Shown here: positions 7,815 through 15,651 of the stretch, in pieces
How positions within the stretch are numbered: the stretch's first letter is position 1
Layout of the letters: every line of letters begins with the position of its first letter
NCBI GenBank assembly: GCA_937925335.1
Contig: CALEWY010000101.1
Coordinates: forward strand, 1-33,664
Source: an uncultured Acidimicrobiales bacterium
GTDB taxonomy: Bacteria > Actinomycetota > Acidimicrobiia > Acidimicrobiales > SZUA-35
DNA: 33,664 nucleotides
Direction: 5' to 3'
Made by a program: the position numbers and the translations under genes
The notes under the pieces: generated by a model
Databases searched by the model: none
The model's input: the letters and a program-made list of their open reading frames with translations, nothing else
Told to the model about the DNA's origin: nothing

Positions 7815-8705
7815 ATGTCTGACCTGATCTGGAACGACGATGCTGACCGGCTTCGGGCGGAGCTTCGCAGGCCGTTGTTGCTACTCGCCTTCGAGGGCCT
7901 CTTCGATGCTGCGAACGCCGCGACGACCGCGCTCGACTCGATTCGGGTGAACGCCCGGTCGACCGAGATTGCTGAGATCGATCCGGAGGGCTTCTTCAAC
8001 TTCCAAGAGACTCGGCCGCTCGTTGCCTTCGACGATGAAGGTGTTCGTCAACTGACCTGGCCGACGACCCGTGTGACGGCATGCCAAACCGACGACGCAC
8101 GCGATCTTGTTGTGATGAGCGGCATCGAGCCGCACCTTCGCTGGAAGACCTTCGCCGATCAGATTGCAGACGTCGCCCGCCGAACCGGCTGTGAGATGGT
8201 CGTCACCGTCGGAGCGATGGTGTCGATGATTCCTCACACCCGTCCCTTTGCGGTGACTGGGTCGTCCGGTGATCCGGACCTGGCCGACGCGTTGGGTCTT
8301 GATCGGCCGAGCTACCAGGGCCCGACCGGAGTGATCGGTGTCATCAACCAGCGGGTGGGTGAACTCGGGATTCCGATCATCTCGATCCGTGTCGCCGTGC
8401 CTCACTACGTCCCCGGCCCCCCGAACCCGAAGGCAACGAGGGCGCTCCTCCGCCGCATTCAGGGCACCACGAGAGTGACGACCAACTACGAGTCGCTCGA
8501 TGCCGACGTCGTCGAGTGGCAAGAGCGAGTCGACGGTGCGGTGAAGTCCGACGACGAGTCCGCCTCGTACGTGCGTCGACTCGAACAGCAGGTTGATTCG
8601 AACGAGGATCTCCTGCCATCCGGCGACGATCTCGCGGCCGAACTCGAGGCATTTCTCCGAGACCGCCCACCAACCGACGACACCCCTGACGACGAACCTG
8701 CGTAA
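7815..8705 (+). CDS. PAC2-family protein (proteasome assembly chaperone-like)
   Basis: 296 residues from ATG 7815; a GTG at 7797 would add six residues but has no support. The protein matches the actinobacterial PAC2 family (ATP-grasp-like/proteasome assembly chaperone 2 fold): an early segment LLLAFEGLFDAANAATTAL (residues about 18-36, the usual 'GWNDAGxAAT' position), RPLV, a central segment TVGAMVSMIPHTRP with the conserved gating-like glycine, then GPTGVIGVIN and a VAVPHYV segment. The last 60 residues are acidic and helical and probably unstructured at the end. The biochemical role of bacterial PAC2 proteins is not well settled; in actinobacteria they are often proposed to assist proteasome assembly, but no proteasome genes are seen here. 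The stop codon lies inside the left arm of a hairpin (8695-8737). Confidence 0.85.
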   Translation: MSDLIWNDDADRLRAELRRPLLLLAFEGLFDAANAATTALDSIRVNARSTEIAEIDPEGFFNFQETRPLVAFDDEGVRQLTWPTTRVTACQTDDARDLVVMSGIEPHLRWKTFADQIADVARRTGCEMVVTVGAMVSMIPHTRPFAVTGSSGDPDLADALGLDRPSYQGPTGVIGVINQRVGELGIPIISIRVAVPHYVPGPPNPKATRALLRRIQGTTRVTTNYESLDADVVEWQERVDGAVKSDDESASYVRRLEQQVDSNEDLLPSGDDLAAELEAFLRDRPPTDDTPDDEPA

Positions 8706-8737
8706 CCCGTGGGGTCAGACCTCGATTTACGCAGGTT
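8695..8737. repeat. Inverted repeat over the PAC2 stop codon, REP-like
   Basis: AACCTGCGTAA (8695-8705) pairs perfectly with TTACGCAGGTT (8727-8737) around a 21-base loop that itself holds the small dyad GGTCAGACC. The left arm contains the TAA stop of the PAC2 gene. It lies between convergent genes and may act as a terminator or REP-type element. The core GGGTCAGACC (8712-8721) recurs at 27607-27616. Confidence 0.65.
8718..8736 (+). repeat. Direct repeat, copy 1
   Basis: GACCTCGATTTACGCAGGT; the same 19 bases recur at 8805-8823 with one change (T to G at the eleventh base). Both copies lie in the gap between PAC2 and aroC. Confidence 0.7.
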
Positions 8738-8804
8738 GTGCGGGATCCGCTTCACCCGAGGGGTGAGTTCGACCAAGTCGACACTCGCTGAACAAAGCGA
8801 CGTT

Positions 8805-8823
8805 GACCTCGATTGACGCAGGT
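8805..8823 (+). repeat. Direct repeat, copy 2
   Basis: GACCTCGATTGACGCAGGT, 18 of 19 bases equal to copy 1 at 8718-8736; copies start 87 bases apart. Confidence 0.7.
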
Positions 8824-8825
8824 CG

Positions 8826-8839
8826 GGCCGACTCCGGCC
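8826..8839 (-). terminator. Possible terminator hairpin of aroC
   Basis: GGCCG (8826-8830) pairs with CGGCC (8835-8839) around ACTC, four bases beyond the aroC stop. No T run follows on the minus strand, so function as a terminator is only possible. Confidence 0.35.
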
Positions 8840-8842
8840 TGA

Positions 8843-9931
8843 CTACGCCAGTGCGTCGGTGGCTCGTTGGCGGAGCCAGTGGTCGGCGGTGACCAGAAGG
8901 GCCATCGCTTCGACCATGGGCACGGCGCGAGGCAGCACACAAGGATCGTGGCGCCCTTTGGCGGCCAGCGTCGTGGCTTCGCCATCAACCGTCGTGGTCT
9001 GCTGCTCAGAGGCGATCGTGCCGGTGGGCTTGAAGGCGACGCGGCCGACGATGTCGTTGCCGCTCGTGATGCCGCCCTGCACGCCGCCTGAGTTGTTGGT
9101 CGTGAGGATTGGCGTGCCGTCAGGGCCCGGAGCGAACGGATCATTGTGAGCGAGGCCGGTGAGGCGTGTGCCGGCGAAGCCGCTGCCAACTTCGAAGCCC
9201 TTGGTTGCAGGAAGCGACATCATCGCCTTGGCGAGATCGGCATCGAACTTGTCGAAGACCGGCTCGCCGAGTCCGGCGGGAGCGTTGCGGATCACGAACG
9301 TGACAACACCACCGACAGAGTCGCCGTCGCGACGAGCCTGTTCGATGACGCTGGTCATTTTGGCGGCCGCTTCGGGATCGGGGCACCGGGTTGGGTCGGC
9401 CTCGACGGCGTCGAAGGTGACCGACGCCGGATCGAGATCGGTGTCGATCGTGTGCACCTGGCTGACCCAAGCCAACACTTCGATGCCGGCGCCGACGGTG
9501 AGAAGCTTGCGAGCGACTGCGCCGGCGGCGACGCGTCCGATGGTTTCGCGGGCCGAGGCCCGACCACCGCCGCGGTGATCACGGATGCCGTACTTGGCTC
9601 GGTAGGTCCAGTCGGCGTGGCTCGGGCGGTAGACGTCTTTGAGGTGGTCGTAAGCGCCGGGGTTCTGGTCTTTGTTGCGAACCATCATGGCGATCGAGGT
9701 GCCGGTTGTGTGGCCTTCGAACACGCCAGACAAGATCTCGACCCGATCGGTTTCATCGCGCTGGGTGACGAGGCGACTTTGGCCGGGGCGGCGCCGATCG
9801 AGGTCGTGCTGGATTTCGTCTTCGTCTATGGGAAGTCGCGGCGGGCAGCCGTCGACGATGACACCAACTGCTGGGCCGTGGGATTCACCGAAGGTGGTGA
9901 GCGAAAAGAGCTCTCCGAAGTGGCTGGTCAC
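8843..9931 (-). CDS. aroC: Chorismate synthase
   Basis: 362 residues, the normal length. The enzyme uses reduced FMN to convert 5-enolpyruvylshikimate 3-phosphate to chorismate, the last step of the shikimate pathway, in the cytoplasm. The family signatures are all visible: [14 protein letters not shown] near residue 15-28, [13 protein letters not shown] near 120-132, and [17 protein letters not shown] near the C-terminus; the [11 protein letters not shown] loop is also present. Start: GTG 9929-9931, with a -10-like TACCCT 7 bases upstream, so the mRNA is probably leaderless. Other shikimate genes (aroK, aroB), often neighbours of aroC in Actinobacteria, are not in the window, so this copy stands alone, convergent with PAC2 and divergent from a ferredoxin gene. 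Confidence 0.97.
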   Translation of the reverse strand: MTSHFGELFSLTTFGESHGPAVGVIVDGCPPRLPIDEDEIQHDLDRRRPGQSRLVTQRDETDRVEILSGVFEGHTTGTSIAMMVRNKDQNPGAYDHLKDVYRPSHADWTYRAKYGIRDHRGGGRASARETIGRVAAGAVARKLLTVGAGIEVLAWVSQVHTIDTDLDPASVTFDAVEADPTRCPDPEAAAKMTSVIEQARRDGDSVGGVVTFVIRNAPAGLGEPVFDKFDADLAKAMMSLPATKGFEVGSGFAGTRLTGLAHNDPFAPGPDGTPILTTNNSGGVQGGITSGNDIVGRVAFKPTGTIASEQQTTTVDGEATTLAAKGRHDPCVLPRAVPMVEAMALLVTADHWLRQRATDALA

Positions 9932-9938
9932 CGGGCAG

Positions 9939-9944
9939 AGGGTA
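9939..9944 (-). promoter_or_regulatory. -10 element of a leaderless transcript (aroC)
   Basis: Minus-strand TACCCT, 7 bases before GTG 9931. Confidence 0.6.
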
Positions 9945-10033
9945 GTCCCTGCGTTTCTCTGCTTCGCGCCCGTTGGTCTGGTCCATCGTGCTCAGTTGTG
10001 GGGCTCGGTTCGGGCTGATCGGCGTCGTGCCGG

Positions 10034-10039
10034 TATCCT
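10034..10039 (+). promoter_or_regulatory. -10 element of a leaderless transcript (ferredoxin)
   Basis: TATCCT, 7 bases before GTG 10047. It decides the start of a gene whose frame is open far upstream, antisense to aroC. Confidence 0.6.
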
Positions 10040-10046
10040 CTCGCCG

Positions 10047-10358
10047 GTGAGTAACCCCTCTTCGGCGCGGCTTCTTGTGTGGATCGATCAAGATCTCTGC
10101 ACGGGTGATGGCATCTGTACTGACCACGCGCCCGAGGTGTTTCGGATTCTCGAAGACGGCATTGCCTACGTCGTCGAAGACAATGTGGTGCTGAACGATC
10201 CCGGTGGTTCGGGTTCGTTGGCCGTCGTTCCTCCGTCGAGTGAGAAGGCCGTGATCGACTCCGCCGGCGAGTGCCCAGGCGAGTGCATCTTCATCGAGTT
10301 CGAAGAGCTGCCAGAGCTCGATCGGGCCAATCCTCAAGTCACCGCCGGCCGCCGCTAA
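10047..10358 (+). CDS. Ferredoxin with CxxDxxC cluster motif
   Basis: 103 residues, a small cytoplasmic electron carrier. Cys18 and Cys24 flank Asp21 in CTGDGIC, followed by APEVF and, after a variable loop, GECPGEC with Cys76 and Cys80. This is the single-cluster ferredoxin layout in which the second Cys of CxxCxxC is replaced by Asp, as in Pyrococcus furiosus ferredoxin, where the Asp ligates a [4Fe-4S] cluster that easily becomes [3Fe-4S]. Many actinobacterial P450-partner ferredoxins share this pattern, but no P450 gene is nearby. The loop between the halves (residues about 45-68, Gly/Ser/Pro-rich) is longer than usual. The frame continues upstream to 9672 as antisense of aroC; GTG 10047 is chosen because the family begins a few residues before the VDxDLC segment and TATCCT lies 7 bases upstream. 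Confidence 0.88.
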   Translation: MSNPSSARLLVWIDQDLCTGDGICTDHAPEVFRILEDGIAYVVEDNVVLNDPGGSGSLAVVPPSSEKAVIDSAGECPGECIFIEFEELPELDRANPQVTAGRR

Positions 10359-10365
10359 GCCCGCA

Positions 10366-10400
10366 TCTCAGACATAGCGGAACCGCTATGTCCTCTGAGA
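10366..10400 (+). terminator. Strong hairpin behind the ferredoxin gene
   Basis: GACATAGCGG (10371-10380) and CCGCTATGTC (10383-10392) pair perfectly around AA; the stem extends through TCTCA (10366-10370) with TGAGA (10396-10400) after a 3-base bulge. It starts 7 bases after the ferredoxin stop. No T run follows, so it may end transcription weakly or serve another role with the palindromes next to it. Confidence 0.6.
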
Positions 10401-10514
10401 CCGCAGCCGGTTCAGAAGGCTCCAAAACCATCGAAAACCCCACTCTTTCCGCGGGTTAACCCACTGCGGTCTCTGAGACCACAGTGGGTTCAGAACCGGC
10501 TGCGGTCTCAGAGG
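10392..10514. repeat. Nested palindrome element with perfect 22-bp inverted repeats
   Basis: The arms 10392-10413 and 10493-10514 are perfect reverse complements (22 bases, core TCTGAGACCGCAGCCGG). Between them lies a near-perfect 29-base palindrome (10460-10488, 14-bp arms with one mismatch, centre TCTCTGAGA) and a GGGTTAACCC palindrome (10454-10463). The stretch 10393-10417 also recurs as a direct copy at 10471-10495 with a few changes (CTCTGAGACC...GGTTCAGAA). No ORF of note lies inside. Together with the hairpin before it, the 150 bases can fold in several competing ways. Its nature is unknown: a REP/BIME-like mobile repeat, a small non-autonomous element, or a structured RNA. Confidence 0.75.
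10460..10488. repeat. 29-base palindrome inside the nested element
   Basis: CCCACTG and GGTCTC pair with GAGACC and CAGTGGG, with one C/A mismatch and a single central T. It could form a cruciform in DNA or a hairpin in RNA. Confidence 0.7.
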
Positions 10515-10585
10515 TGTGCAATAGGTTCGGTTGTCATGGGCCGTTCGGTTTGGTTTTCGGCTCGGCTCGTTTCGGGCCGAGTGAC

Positions 10586-10591
10586 TATGGT
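10586..10591 (+). promoter_or_regulatory. Possible -10 element of the trpB2 gene
   Basis: TATGGT lies within GTGAC-TATG-GTCAC (10581-10594), a perfect 5-bp dyad that could be an operator. Transcription from here would give a leader of about 45 bases containing the small stem GCGCC (10603-10607 region) with GGCGC, before ATG 10644. An AGGA about 10 bases before the ATG is a weak ribosome site. Confidence 0.35.
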
Positions 10592-10643
10592 CACGAGGCC
10601 AGTGCGCCTTTGAGGGCGCTTCGAGACGAACAGGACCCACCGA

Positions 10644-12005
10644 ATGGCCGACCTCACCAAGATCCTTCTCGACGAATCCGAGATGCCGACCAGCTGGTAC
10701 AACATCGTGCCCGACCTGCCTTCGCCGCCACCTCCGGCGCTGCACCCGGGCACCAGGGAGCCAGCCGGACCGGACGACTTCGCCCCGCTGTTCCCGATGG
10801 CGTTGATCATGCAAGAGGTCTCCCAGGACTCCTACATCGAGATCCCCGAGGAGGTTCAGGAGGTCTACAAGTTGTGGCGTCCGAGCCCACTCTTCCGAGC
10901 GCGCCGCCTCGAGAAGGCCCTCGATACCCCGGCACGCATCTACTACAAGTACGAAGGGGTGAGCCCGGCCGGCTCACACAAGCCCAACACGTCGGTTCCC
11001 CAGGCGTATTACAACAAGATGGAGGGCATCAATAAGCTCACCACCGAGACCGGCGCCGGCCAGTGGGGAACCGCACTCGCCTTCGCCTGCGCGCTGTTCG
11101 ACATGGAGTGTGAGGTCTGGCAGGTGCGGGCGAGCTACGACGCCAAGCCCTACCGCAAGGCCATGATCGAGACGTTCGGCGCCACGATCCACCCGAGCCC
11201 GTCCGAGGTCACCGAGTACGGTCGCAAGCTCCTCGCCGACGATCCGAACAACCCCGGCAGCCTCGGCATCGCCATCTCCGAAGCCGTCGAGATGGCCGCG
11301 CCAAACCCCGATGTTCGCTACGCGCTTGGCAGTGTGCTCAACCACGTGCTCATGCATCAGACCGTTATCGGCGAAGAGGCACTCAAGCAGCTCGCGAAGG
11401 TCGACGACACGCCTGACGTCATCATCGGCTGCACCGGCGGTGGATCGAACTTCGCCGGCCTCACCTTCCCGTTCCTGCGGGAGAAGATGGCGGGCAAGAT
11501 GAACCCGACCATCCGCGCCGTCGAACCGGCTGCCTGCCCGTCGCTCACCAAAGGTGTCTACGCCTACGACTTTGGCGACACCGCCGGTATGACCCCGCTC
11601 ATGAAGATGCACACCCTTGGCCACGACTTCATCCCCGATGAGATCCACGCCGGCGGCCTTCGCTACCACGGCATGTCGCCCCTGATCAGCCACATCTATG
11701 AGCTGGGGCTCATCGAGGCGGAGTCGATCCATCAGACCGAGTGCTTCGACGCCGGCGTGCAGTTCGCCCGCAACGAAGGCATCGTCCCGGCTCCGGAGCC
11801 CACACACGCACTCGCCGGAACCGTCCGTGAAGCGTTGGCCGCGAAAGAAGCCGGCGAAGAGCGTGTCATTCTCACGGCGCTGTGCGGACACGGCCACCTC
11901 GACATGGCCGCATACGACAAGTACTTCTCCGGCGAGATGGTCGACTACGACTATCCGGAGGAGAAGGTGCGCGACGCACTGACGAGGCTGCCCCAAGACC
12001 TCTGA
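10644..12005 (+). CDS. TrpB2-type tryptophan synthase beta-like PLP enzyme
   Basis: 453 residues, longer than canonical TrpB (about 400) and matching the TrpB2 branch ('TrpB-like PLP-dependent enzyme'). The PLP Lys is K113 in AGSHKPN; the substrate-binding ETGAGQWG is at 135-142; the phosphate-binding GGGSN is at 265-269; the C-terminal CGHGHLD motif is near 418. TrpB2 enzymes condense indole with L-serine (or in some cases O-phosphoserine) without a firm TrpA partner. No trpA, trpC or canonical trpB lies in the window, so the gene stands alone and may salvage indole; this is inference. It is followed after 24 bases by an OmpA-domain gene. Upstream lies a 285-base gap filled by hairpins and palindromes. 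Confidence 0.93.
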   Translation: MADLTKILLDESEMPTSWYNIVPDLPSPPPPALHPGTREPAGPDDFAPLFPMALIMQEVSQDSYIEIPEEVQEVYKLWRPSPLFRARRLEKALDTPARIYYKYEGVSPAGSHKPNTSVPQAYYNKMEGINKLTTETGAGQWGTALAFACALFDMECEVWQVRASYDAKPYRKAMIETFGATIHPSPSEVTEYGRKLLADDPNNPGSLGIAISEAVEMAAPNPDVRYALGSVLNHVLMHQTVIGEEALKQLAKVDDTPDVIIGCTGGGSNFAGLTFPFLREKMAGKMNPTIRAVEPAACPSLTKGVYAYDFGDTAGMTPLMKMHTLGHDFIPDEIHAGGLRYHGMSPLISHIYELGLIEAESIHQTECFDAGVQFARNEGIVPAPEPTHALAGTVREALAAKEAGEERVILTALCGHGHLDMAAYDKYFSGEMVDYDYPEEKVRDALTRLPQDL

Positions 12006-12014
12006 TCTGGGCGG

Positions 12015-12020
12015 TACCTT
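12015..12020 (+). promoter_or_regulatory. Possible -10 element of the OmpA-domain gene
   Basis: TACCTT lies 9 bases before ATG 12030, in the 24-base gap after trpB2, suggesting a separate start of transcription with almost no leader. Confidence 0.4.
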
Positions 12021-12029
12021 TGCCAGACG

Positions 12030-13289
12030 ATGTCTGACGCTCCGATCGAACAAGAACTCGACGACTCGAGCACGGACGAGATAGGTGCCGGCCCCCTGGG
12101 CTGGTTCTATCTCGCCGTGCTCGCCGGCGTTTTTGCAGCGGTTGCGCTCTGGGCCTCAAACGCTGACGATGTCATTCCCGAGGTCGCAACCGAATCGCCA
12201 ACCACGGTCGTCGAGGTTGCCGACGGAACGCCGGTGGCCATCTCCTTCGTCGTCGATGGCGACTCGGTCGTCATCACCGGCGCGGTTCCGGACGAGGGAG
12301 CTCGCGCCACGATCATCGACTCGGCCATGGCTCGTTACACCACCGTCACCGATCAACTCACCATCGATGACGGCACCACACTCATTGGCGGCACCGCCCA
12401 GGTCTCCGGCACGGCGTTCATCGGTGACGACGATGCGCAAGGCCTCCTGAACGACTCGGCTAACTCGCTCGGCCTCGAAGCAGGCGACTTCGACGTCGCT
12501 CTCATCGAACTCGACAAGACGCCGACAGCCGCCGTCGCTGCGGTCTCCACCAACCTCGTCACCCTCACCGGTTCGTTCCCCGACCAAGCCTCGATCGATC
12601 AGTATGTACTCGCGGCCGGCGGCGTCTTCGGCGCCGAGAACGTCGACTCGACCGCACTGTTCGTCGATCCGGACTCCACGCTGACGAACTCAACGATCAC
12701 CATCAACGGCCTCATCGATGCGGGTGATCTTCGTGGCCAAGAGTTCCAAACCGCGCTCGGCCAGTTCTTCGGTTCGTCCACGGTCGACGGAACAGCGCTC
12801 AGCTTCGATGTGAGCCCTGAGGCTCTCGGTCGACTCGAAACGCGTCTCGTCGCCCAGCTTGCCGCAACGCCGATCTTGTTCGAATCGGGCAGTGCGGAGA
12901 TCAGCGCGGAGAGCGCGGCTGTGCTCGAACAGGTCGCGGTCGCGATCAACGCAGCACCGGGGATCAACGTCGAGATCGTTGGTCACACCGACTCGTCGGG
13001 CGACGCTGGCCTCAACCAAGTGCTTTCCGACGATCGAGCCAAAGCCGTCCTCGACCGCCTTGTCGAACTTGGCGTCGACCCCGCCCGCCTCACCGCTCGA
13101 GGCGCCGGCGAAGCCGAACCGATCGCCGACAACGAGACGGATGAAGGCAAGGCCGCCAACCGCCGAATCGCCTTTGAGTTTGATGGCGCGGTCACGGCGG
13201 AGGAAGCTGCGGCGGCAGCCGACGAGGCTGCCGGTGAAGGCGACGAGGAAGACGCCGAAGAAGACGCCGAATCAGACGAAGAGGAATAG
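12030..13289 (+). CDS. Membrane-anchored OmpA-domain protein with BON-like repeats
   Basis: 419 residues. Residues about 22-42 form one membrane segment after a short acidic cytoplasmic N-terminus. Residues about 65-270 contain repeated short units of the type 'VTLTGSFPDQAS / VVITGAVPDEGA / ITINGLIDAGD', which resemble BON domains. Residues about 283-390 are an OmpA C-terminal domain with GHTDSSGD (the Asp binds diaminopimelate) and NRRIAFEF (the Arg), so it should bind peptidoglycan outside the membrane. The tail (about 393-419) is almost only Glu, Asp and Ala. The layout TM-BON-OmpA equals that of mycobacterial ArfA (Rv0899), a cell-envelope protein; the resemblance is in architecture only. 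The stop is 2 bases before the next gene, so both are co-transcribed. Confidence 0.9.
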   Translation: MSDAPIEQELDDSSTDEIGAGPLGWFYLAVLAGVFAAVALWASNADDVIPEVATESPTTVVEVADGTPVAISFVVDGDSVVITGAVPDEGARATIIDSAMARYTTVTDQLTIDDGTTLIGGTAQVSGTAFIGDDDAQGLLNDSANSLGLEAGDFDVALIELDKTPTAAVAAVSTNLVTLTGSFPDQASIDQYVLAAGGVFGAENVDSTALFVDPDSTLTNSTITINGLIDAGDLRGQEFQTALGQFFGSSTVDGTALSFDVSPEALGRLETRLVAQLAATPILFESGSAEISAESAAVLEQVAVAINAAPGINVEIVGHTDSSGDAGLNQVLSDDRAKAVLDRLVELGVDPARLTARGAGEAEPIADNETDEGKAANRRIAFEFDGAVTAEEAAAAADEAAGEGDEEDAEEDAESDEEE

Positions 13290-13291
13290 CC

Positions 13292-14017
13292 GTGGAACTG
13301 CACCAAGCGATCGTCGACGTGGACACCGAGTCGGGAACGATGGCTGTCCTGCACACCAAACCGCAAGGCGATGGCCCGTTCAAACGAGTGGGAATCTTCT
13401 TCGATGCGCCCGGCATCCGCCGTGCCACCCACGAATTCTCCGCCAAGCTGGCAAGCGAGGGTTACGAAGTCATCGTGCCCGACCTGTACCACCGCACCGA
13501 GCGGCTCTTTCATGTCGAGCCCGAAGACGCCGTCGCTGATCCCTCCCTCCGAGTGAAGGTCTCCGAGATGCTGCAAACACTCGTCGACGATGAGATCCAG
13601 CACGACATGGATGACGCGATGGAAGCGTTCGGGTTCACCGACCCAGCTGGCTGCATCGGATTTTGCCTTGGCGCCCGAGCCGTCTACCGAGCCTTGATGC
13701 GCCGCCCCGAGCGGTTCGTCGTCGGCTCGATGTTCCACCCATCGTTCCTCGCTGACGATGAGCCCGACTCTCCTCACCTCACCGCCGCCGGATTGACCCA
13801 GCCGCTCTACATCGGCATCGGTGAGGCCGATGAAGTCCAGTCGATCGCCATGCACCAGCCGTTCTTCGATGCGGTCGCTCCACTCGACCACGTCGAGCTG
13901 ATCACCTTCCCCGAGGCCGATCACGGCTTCACCTGGCCGGGTTATCCGAGCTACCACGAAGAGGCGTCCACGACCTCGTTCGACAAGACGCTCGCGCTGT
14001 TCAACAACTCGCTGTAG
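13292..14017 (+). CDS. Dienelactone hydrolase-family protein
   Basis: 241 residues, typical length. The alpha/beta-hydrolase triad of this family is present: Cys125 in GFCLG, Asp180 in GEADEV and His211 in ADHGF. Dienelactone hydrolases open dienelactone to maleylacetate in chloroaromatic breakdown, but most relatives act on unknown esters or lactones; no catechol-pathway gene lies nearby. GTG 13292 starts 2 bases after the OmpA-domain gene, so translation is probably coupled. A long minus-strand frame (12983-14575) crosses this gene but shows only mirrored composition and no family features. Confidence 0.92.
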   Translation: MELHQAIVDVDTESGTMAVLHTKPQGDGPFKRVGIFFDAPGIRRATHEFSAKLASEGYEVIVPDLYHRTERLFHVEPEDAVADPSLRVKVSEMLQTLVDDEIQHDMDDAMEAFGFTDPAGCIGFCLGARAVYRALMRRPERFVVGSMFHPSFLADDEPDSPHLTAAGLTQPLYIGIGEADEVQSIAMHQPFFDAVAPLDHVELITFPEADHGFTWPGYPSYHEEASTTSFDKTLALFNNSL

Positions 14018-14094
14018 CGACGCTCTCGGCGGAAGGCGCGCCGCGCACACTGAACAAGCGCGTCGTCCGCCGCCAAAGACTCGCGAAGTTTTCT

Positions 14095-14119
14095 TGTCAC
14101 ACTCGAGAACCGGTCTGTC
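14095..14119 (+). promoter_or_regulatory. Candidate ECF-sigma promoter before the ABM/ECF pair
   Basis: TGTCACA (14095-14101) followed after 14 bases by TGTC (14116-14119). The first element equals the -35 box described for ECF41-type promoters; the spacer is shorter than described and the second box has one change from CGTC. It would fit autoregulation of the sigma operon. Weak evidence. Confidence 0.3.
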
Positions 14120-14176
14120 TCTCAATCTCCTGAACCCACCGTTGTGCGCAACGCACCATCGATCCAGGAGAACCCC

Positions 14177-14782
14177 GTGAACGCACTTGAAATCGCCGTC
14201 TTCCAGGCAAAGGACCCGAACACCTTCGTCGCCAAGCAGCCCGACGTACATCGACTGCTCGGAGAACTCTTCGACGGCTACGTCGCATCGCTGGGCTTGC
14301 GAAGCGCATCGGACCCGGCCGTCTTCGCCGATCTCGTCGTCTGGAGCAGCACCGAAGCGGCGACCGCAGCCGCCGCGAGTCTCGGTGACCAGCCGGAACT
14401 CGCTTGGTTCCACGACGAAGTTGAATCGATCCGATTCTTCGACCACTTCGATACTGAGCTCGACAATGAGATGCTGACCACGCTGAGTACGGCCCCAGCG
14501 ATCGAGCTTGCGCTGCTCAAACCGGCCGACGCTGGTGCGTTCGCCGTCGCCCAACAGAGCCTGCACACCAACCACCTAGCCCATAGCGATCAAGTCATCT
14601 CCAACACGGTGCTTTCGCTCAACTCCAGCGGTGTCACCGGTGATCTCATGGGCTGGATGAGCGCCGGCGCGATGGAGTCCATGGCGCCCAAGATGATGGC
14701 GGAAGCCGAACTCGTTCCCGTGTTCGACCCCGCCAATGAGATGATGCTCTTCATGGCGTTCAACGCGCCGGGATCCTCATGA
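14177..14782 (+). CDS. Duplicated ABM-like (dimeric alpha/beta barrel) protein
   Basis: 201 residues from GTG 14177, chosen because AGGAG (14166-14170) lies 6 bases before it; the frame is open a little further upstream. The protein appears as two similar halves, each beginning with a strand of the type 'ALEIAVFQAK' or 'AIELALLKPA', then a helix, then a strand with 'DLVVWSS' or 'DLMGWMS' and a helix with Ala-rich 'AATAAAASL' or 'AGAMESMAP', ending in a final strand. This is the pattern of antibiotic-biosynthesis-monooxygenase/EthD-like ferredoxin folds; heme or substrate residues cannot be assigned. It overlaps the sigma factor gene by ATGA, so it is likely a partner or sensor for it, in the way that small enzymes are co-encoded with some ECF sigma factors. 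No anti-sigma factor is visible. Confidence 0.8.
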   Translation: MNALEIAVFQAKDPNTFVAKQPDVHRLLGELFDGYVASLGLRSASDPAVFADLVVWSSTEAATAAAASLGDQPELAWFHDEVESIRFFDHFDTELDNEMLTTLSTAPAIELALLKPADAGAFAVAQQSLHTNHLAHSDQVISNTVLSLNSSGVTGDLMGWMSAGAMESMAPKMMAEAELVPVFDPANEMMLFMAFNAPGSS

Positions 14783-15651
14783 CCCTCGACGCCGATCTGG
14801 ACGACCTCACCCCGCTCGCTCATCAAGCCGCCGGTGGGGACGCCGAGGCGCTGACCGAACTCTGTGAGCGGATGATCGATCCGATGTATCGCCTCGCGCT
14901 GCGTTTCACCGGCAACCCGAACGATGCCGAGGACGCGGCGCAGGAAGTGATGATTCGGCTCGTCACCGGCCTGTCCACCTTCGAGGGCCGATCCAAGTTC
15001 ACGACGTGGGCCTACACGGTCGCCGTCCGCCAGTTGCAGCGAACGAGAAGTCGTCGAACGGAGCGATCCGTCGTTGGGCCCGAGCCCTTTGGTGAATTCA
15101 TCGATCGGTTCGTGGACGATGCTCCGTTCGAGGGTGAACAGACCACGGAAGGAGCGGAGCTGGCAGCCGATGTCCGACTCTCGTGCACCTACGGGATGTT
15201 GCTATGCCTGTCTCGAGACCAACGGATCGCCTACCTGCTCGGCGACCTGTTGGGCTTCACCGATGTTGTCGCCGCTGAGATCACCGAAGTCACCGCCGCA
15301 ACACACCGGCAGCGGCTCTCGCGTGGTCGCCGCGTGATGCGTCAGCTCATGGCCGATCGTTGCGGCCTGGTTCGCGCTGACAATCCGTGCCGTTGCTCAA
15401 AGCTCATCACCCCAAGCATCGACCACGGCATTCTTGACCCGGCTGCGCCTGCGTTCGCGCGCCACAACGGCGTCGTCCTACCGATCGAAGTCACCACGTT
15501 GGAACGGGCAGCGCAGGAACTCGACCTTGCAGTTGCCGCGGCCGAGGTCTACCGAAATGGACCAGCCTTCGAGCGGCCTGACCACGTGTGGGCATCACTC
15601 ACCGAGTCGATGCCCGAACTGCTCCGTGACAGCGGACCTGCGGCCCCCTGA
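14779..15651 (+). CDS. ECF RNA polymerase sigma factor with Cys-containing C-terminal extension
   Basis: 290 residues, longer than a minimal ECF sigma (about 170-200). Sigma region 2 spans about 30-95 (PMYRLALRF, DAEDAAQEV, TFEGRSKFTTWAY), region 4 about 135-195 (GMLLCLSRDQRIAYLL and a helix-turn-helix ending QRLSRGRRVMRQLM). Then follows CGLVRADNPCRC (Cys195, Cys204, Cys206), a motif I recognise from a group of actinobacterial ECF proteins, which could bind a metal or sense redox state, and an extension of about 85 residues of unknown fold. ATG 14779 overlaps the ABM-like gene stop. C-terminal extensions often replace an anti-sigma factor in controlling activity. Confidence 0.92.
   Translation: MTLDADLDDLTPLAHQAAGGDAEALTELCERMIDPMYRLALRFTGNPNDAEDAAQEVMIRLVTGLSTFEGRSKFTTWAYTVAVRQLQRTRSRRTERSVVGPEPFGEFIDRFVDDAPFEGEQTTEGAELAADVRLSCTYGMLLCLSRDQRIAYLLGDLLGFTDVVAAEITEVTAATHRQRLSRGRRVMRQLMADRCGLVRADNPCRCSKLITPSIDHGILDPAAPAFARHNGVVLPIEVTTLERAAQELDLAVAAAEVYRNGPAFERPDHVWASLTESMPELLRDSGPAAP

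Noticed and set aside
10974..12053. Minus-strand open frame (359 codons) opposite trpB2
   Set aside because: Val/Asp/Arg-rich antisense product of a certain TrpB2 gene.
12983..14575. Long minus-strand open frame (530 codons)
   Set aside because: It runs antisense to three well-supported genes (OmpA-domain, DLH, ABM-like), shows no family motif, and ends in a Ser/Ala-rich mirror of the acidic tail. High-GC coding strands leave such shadows.
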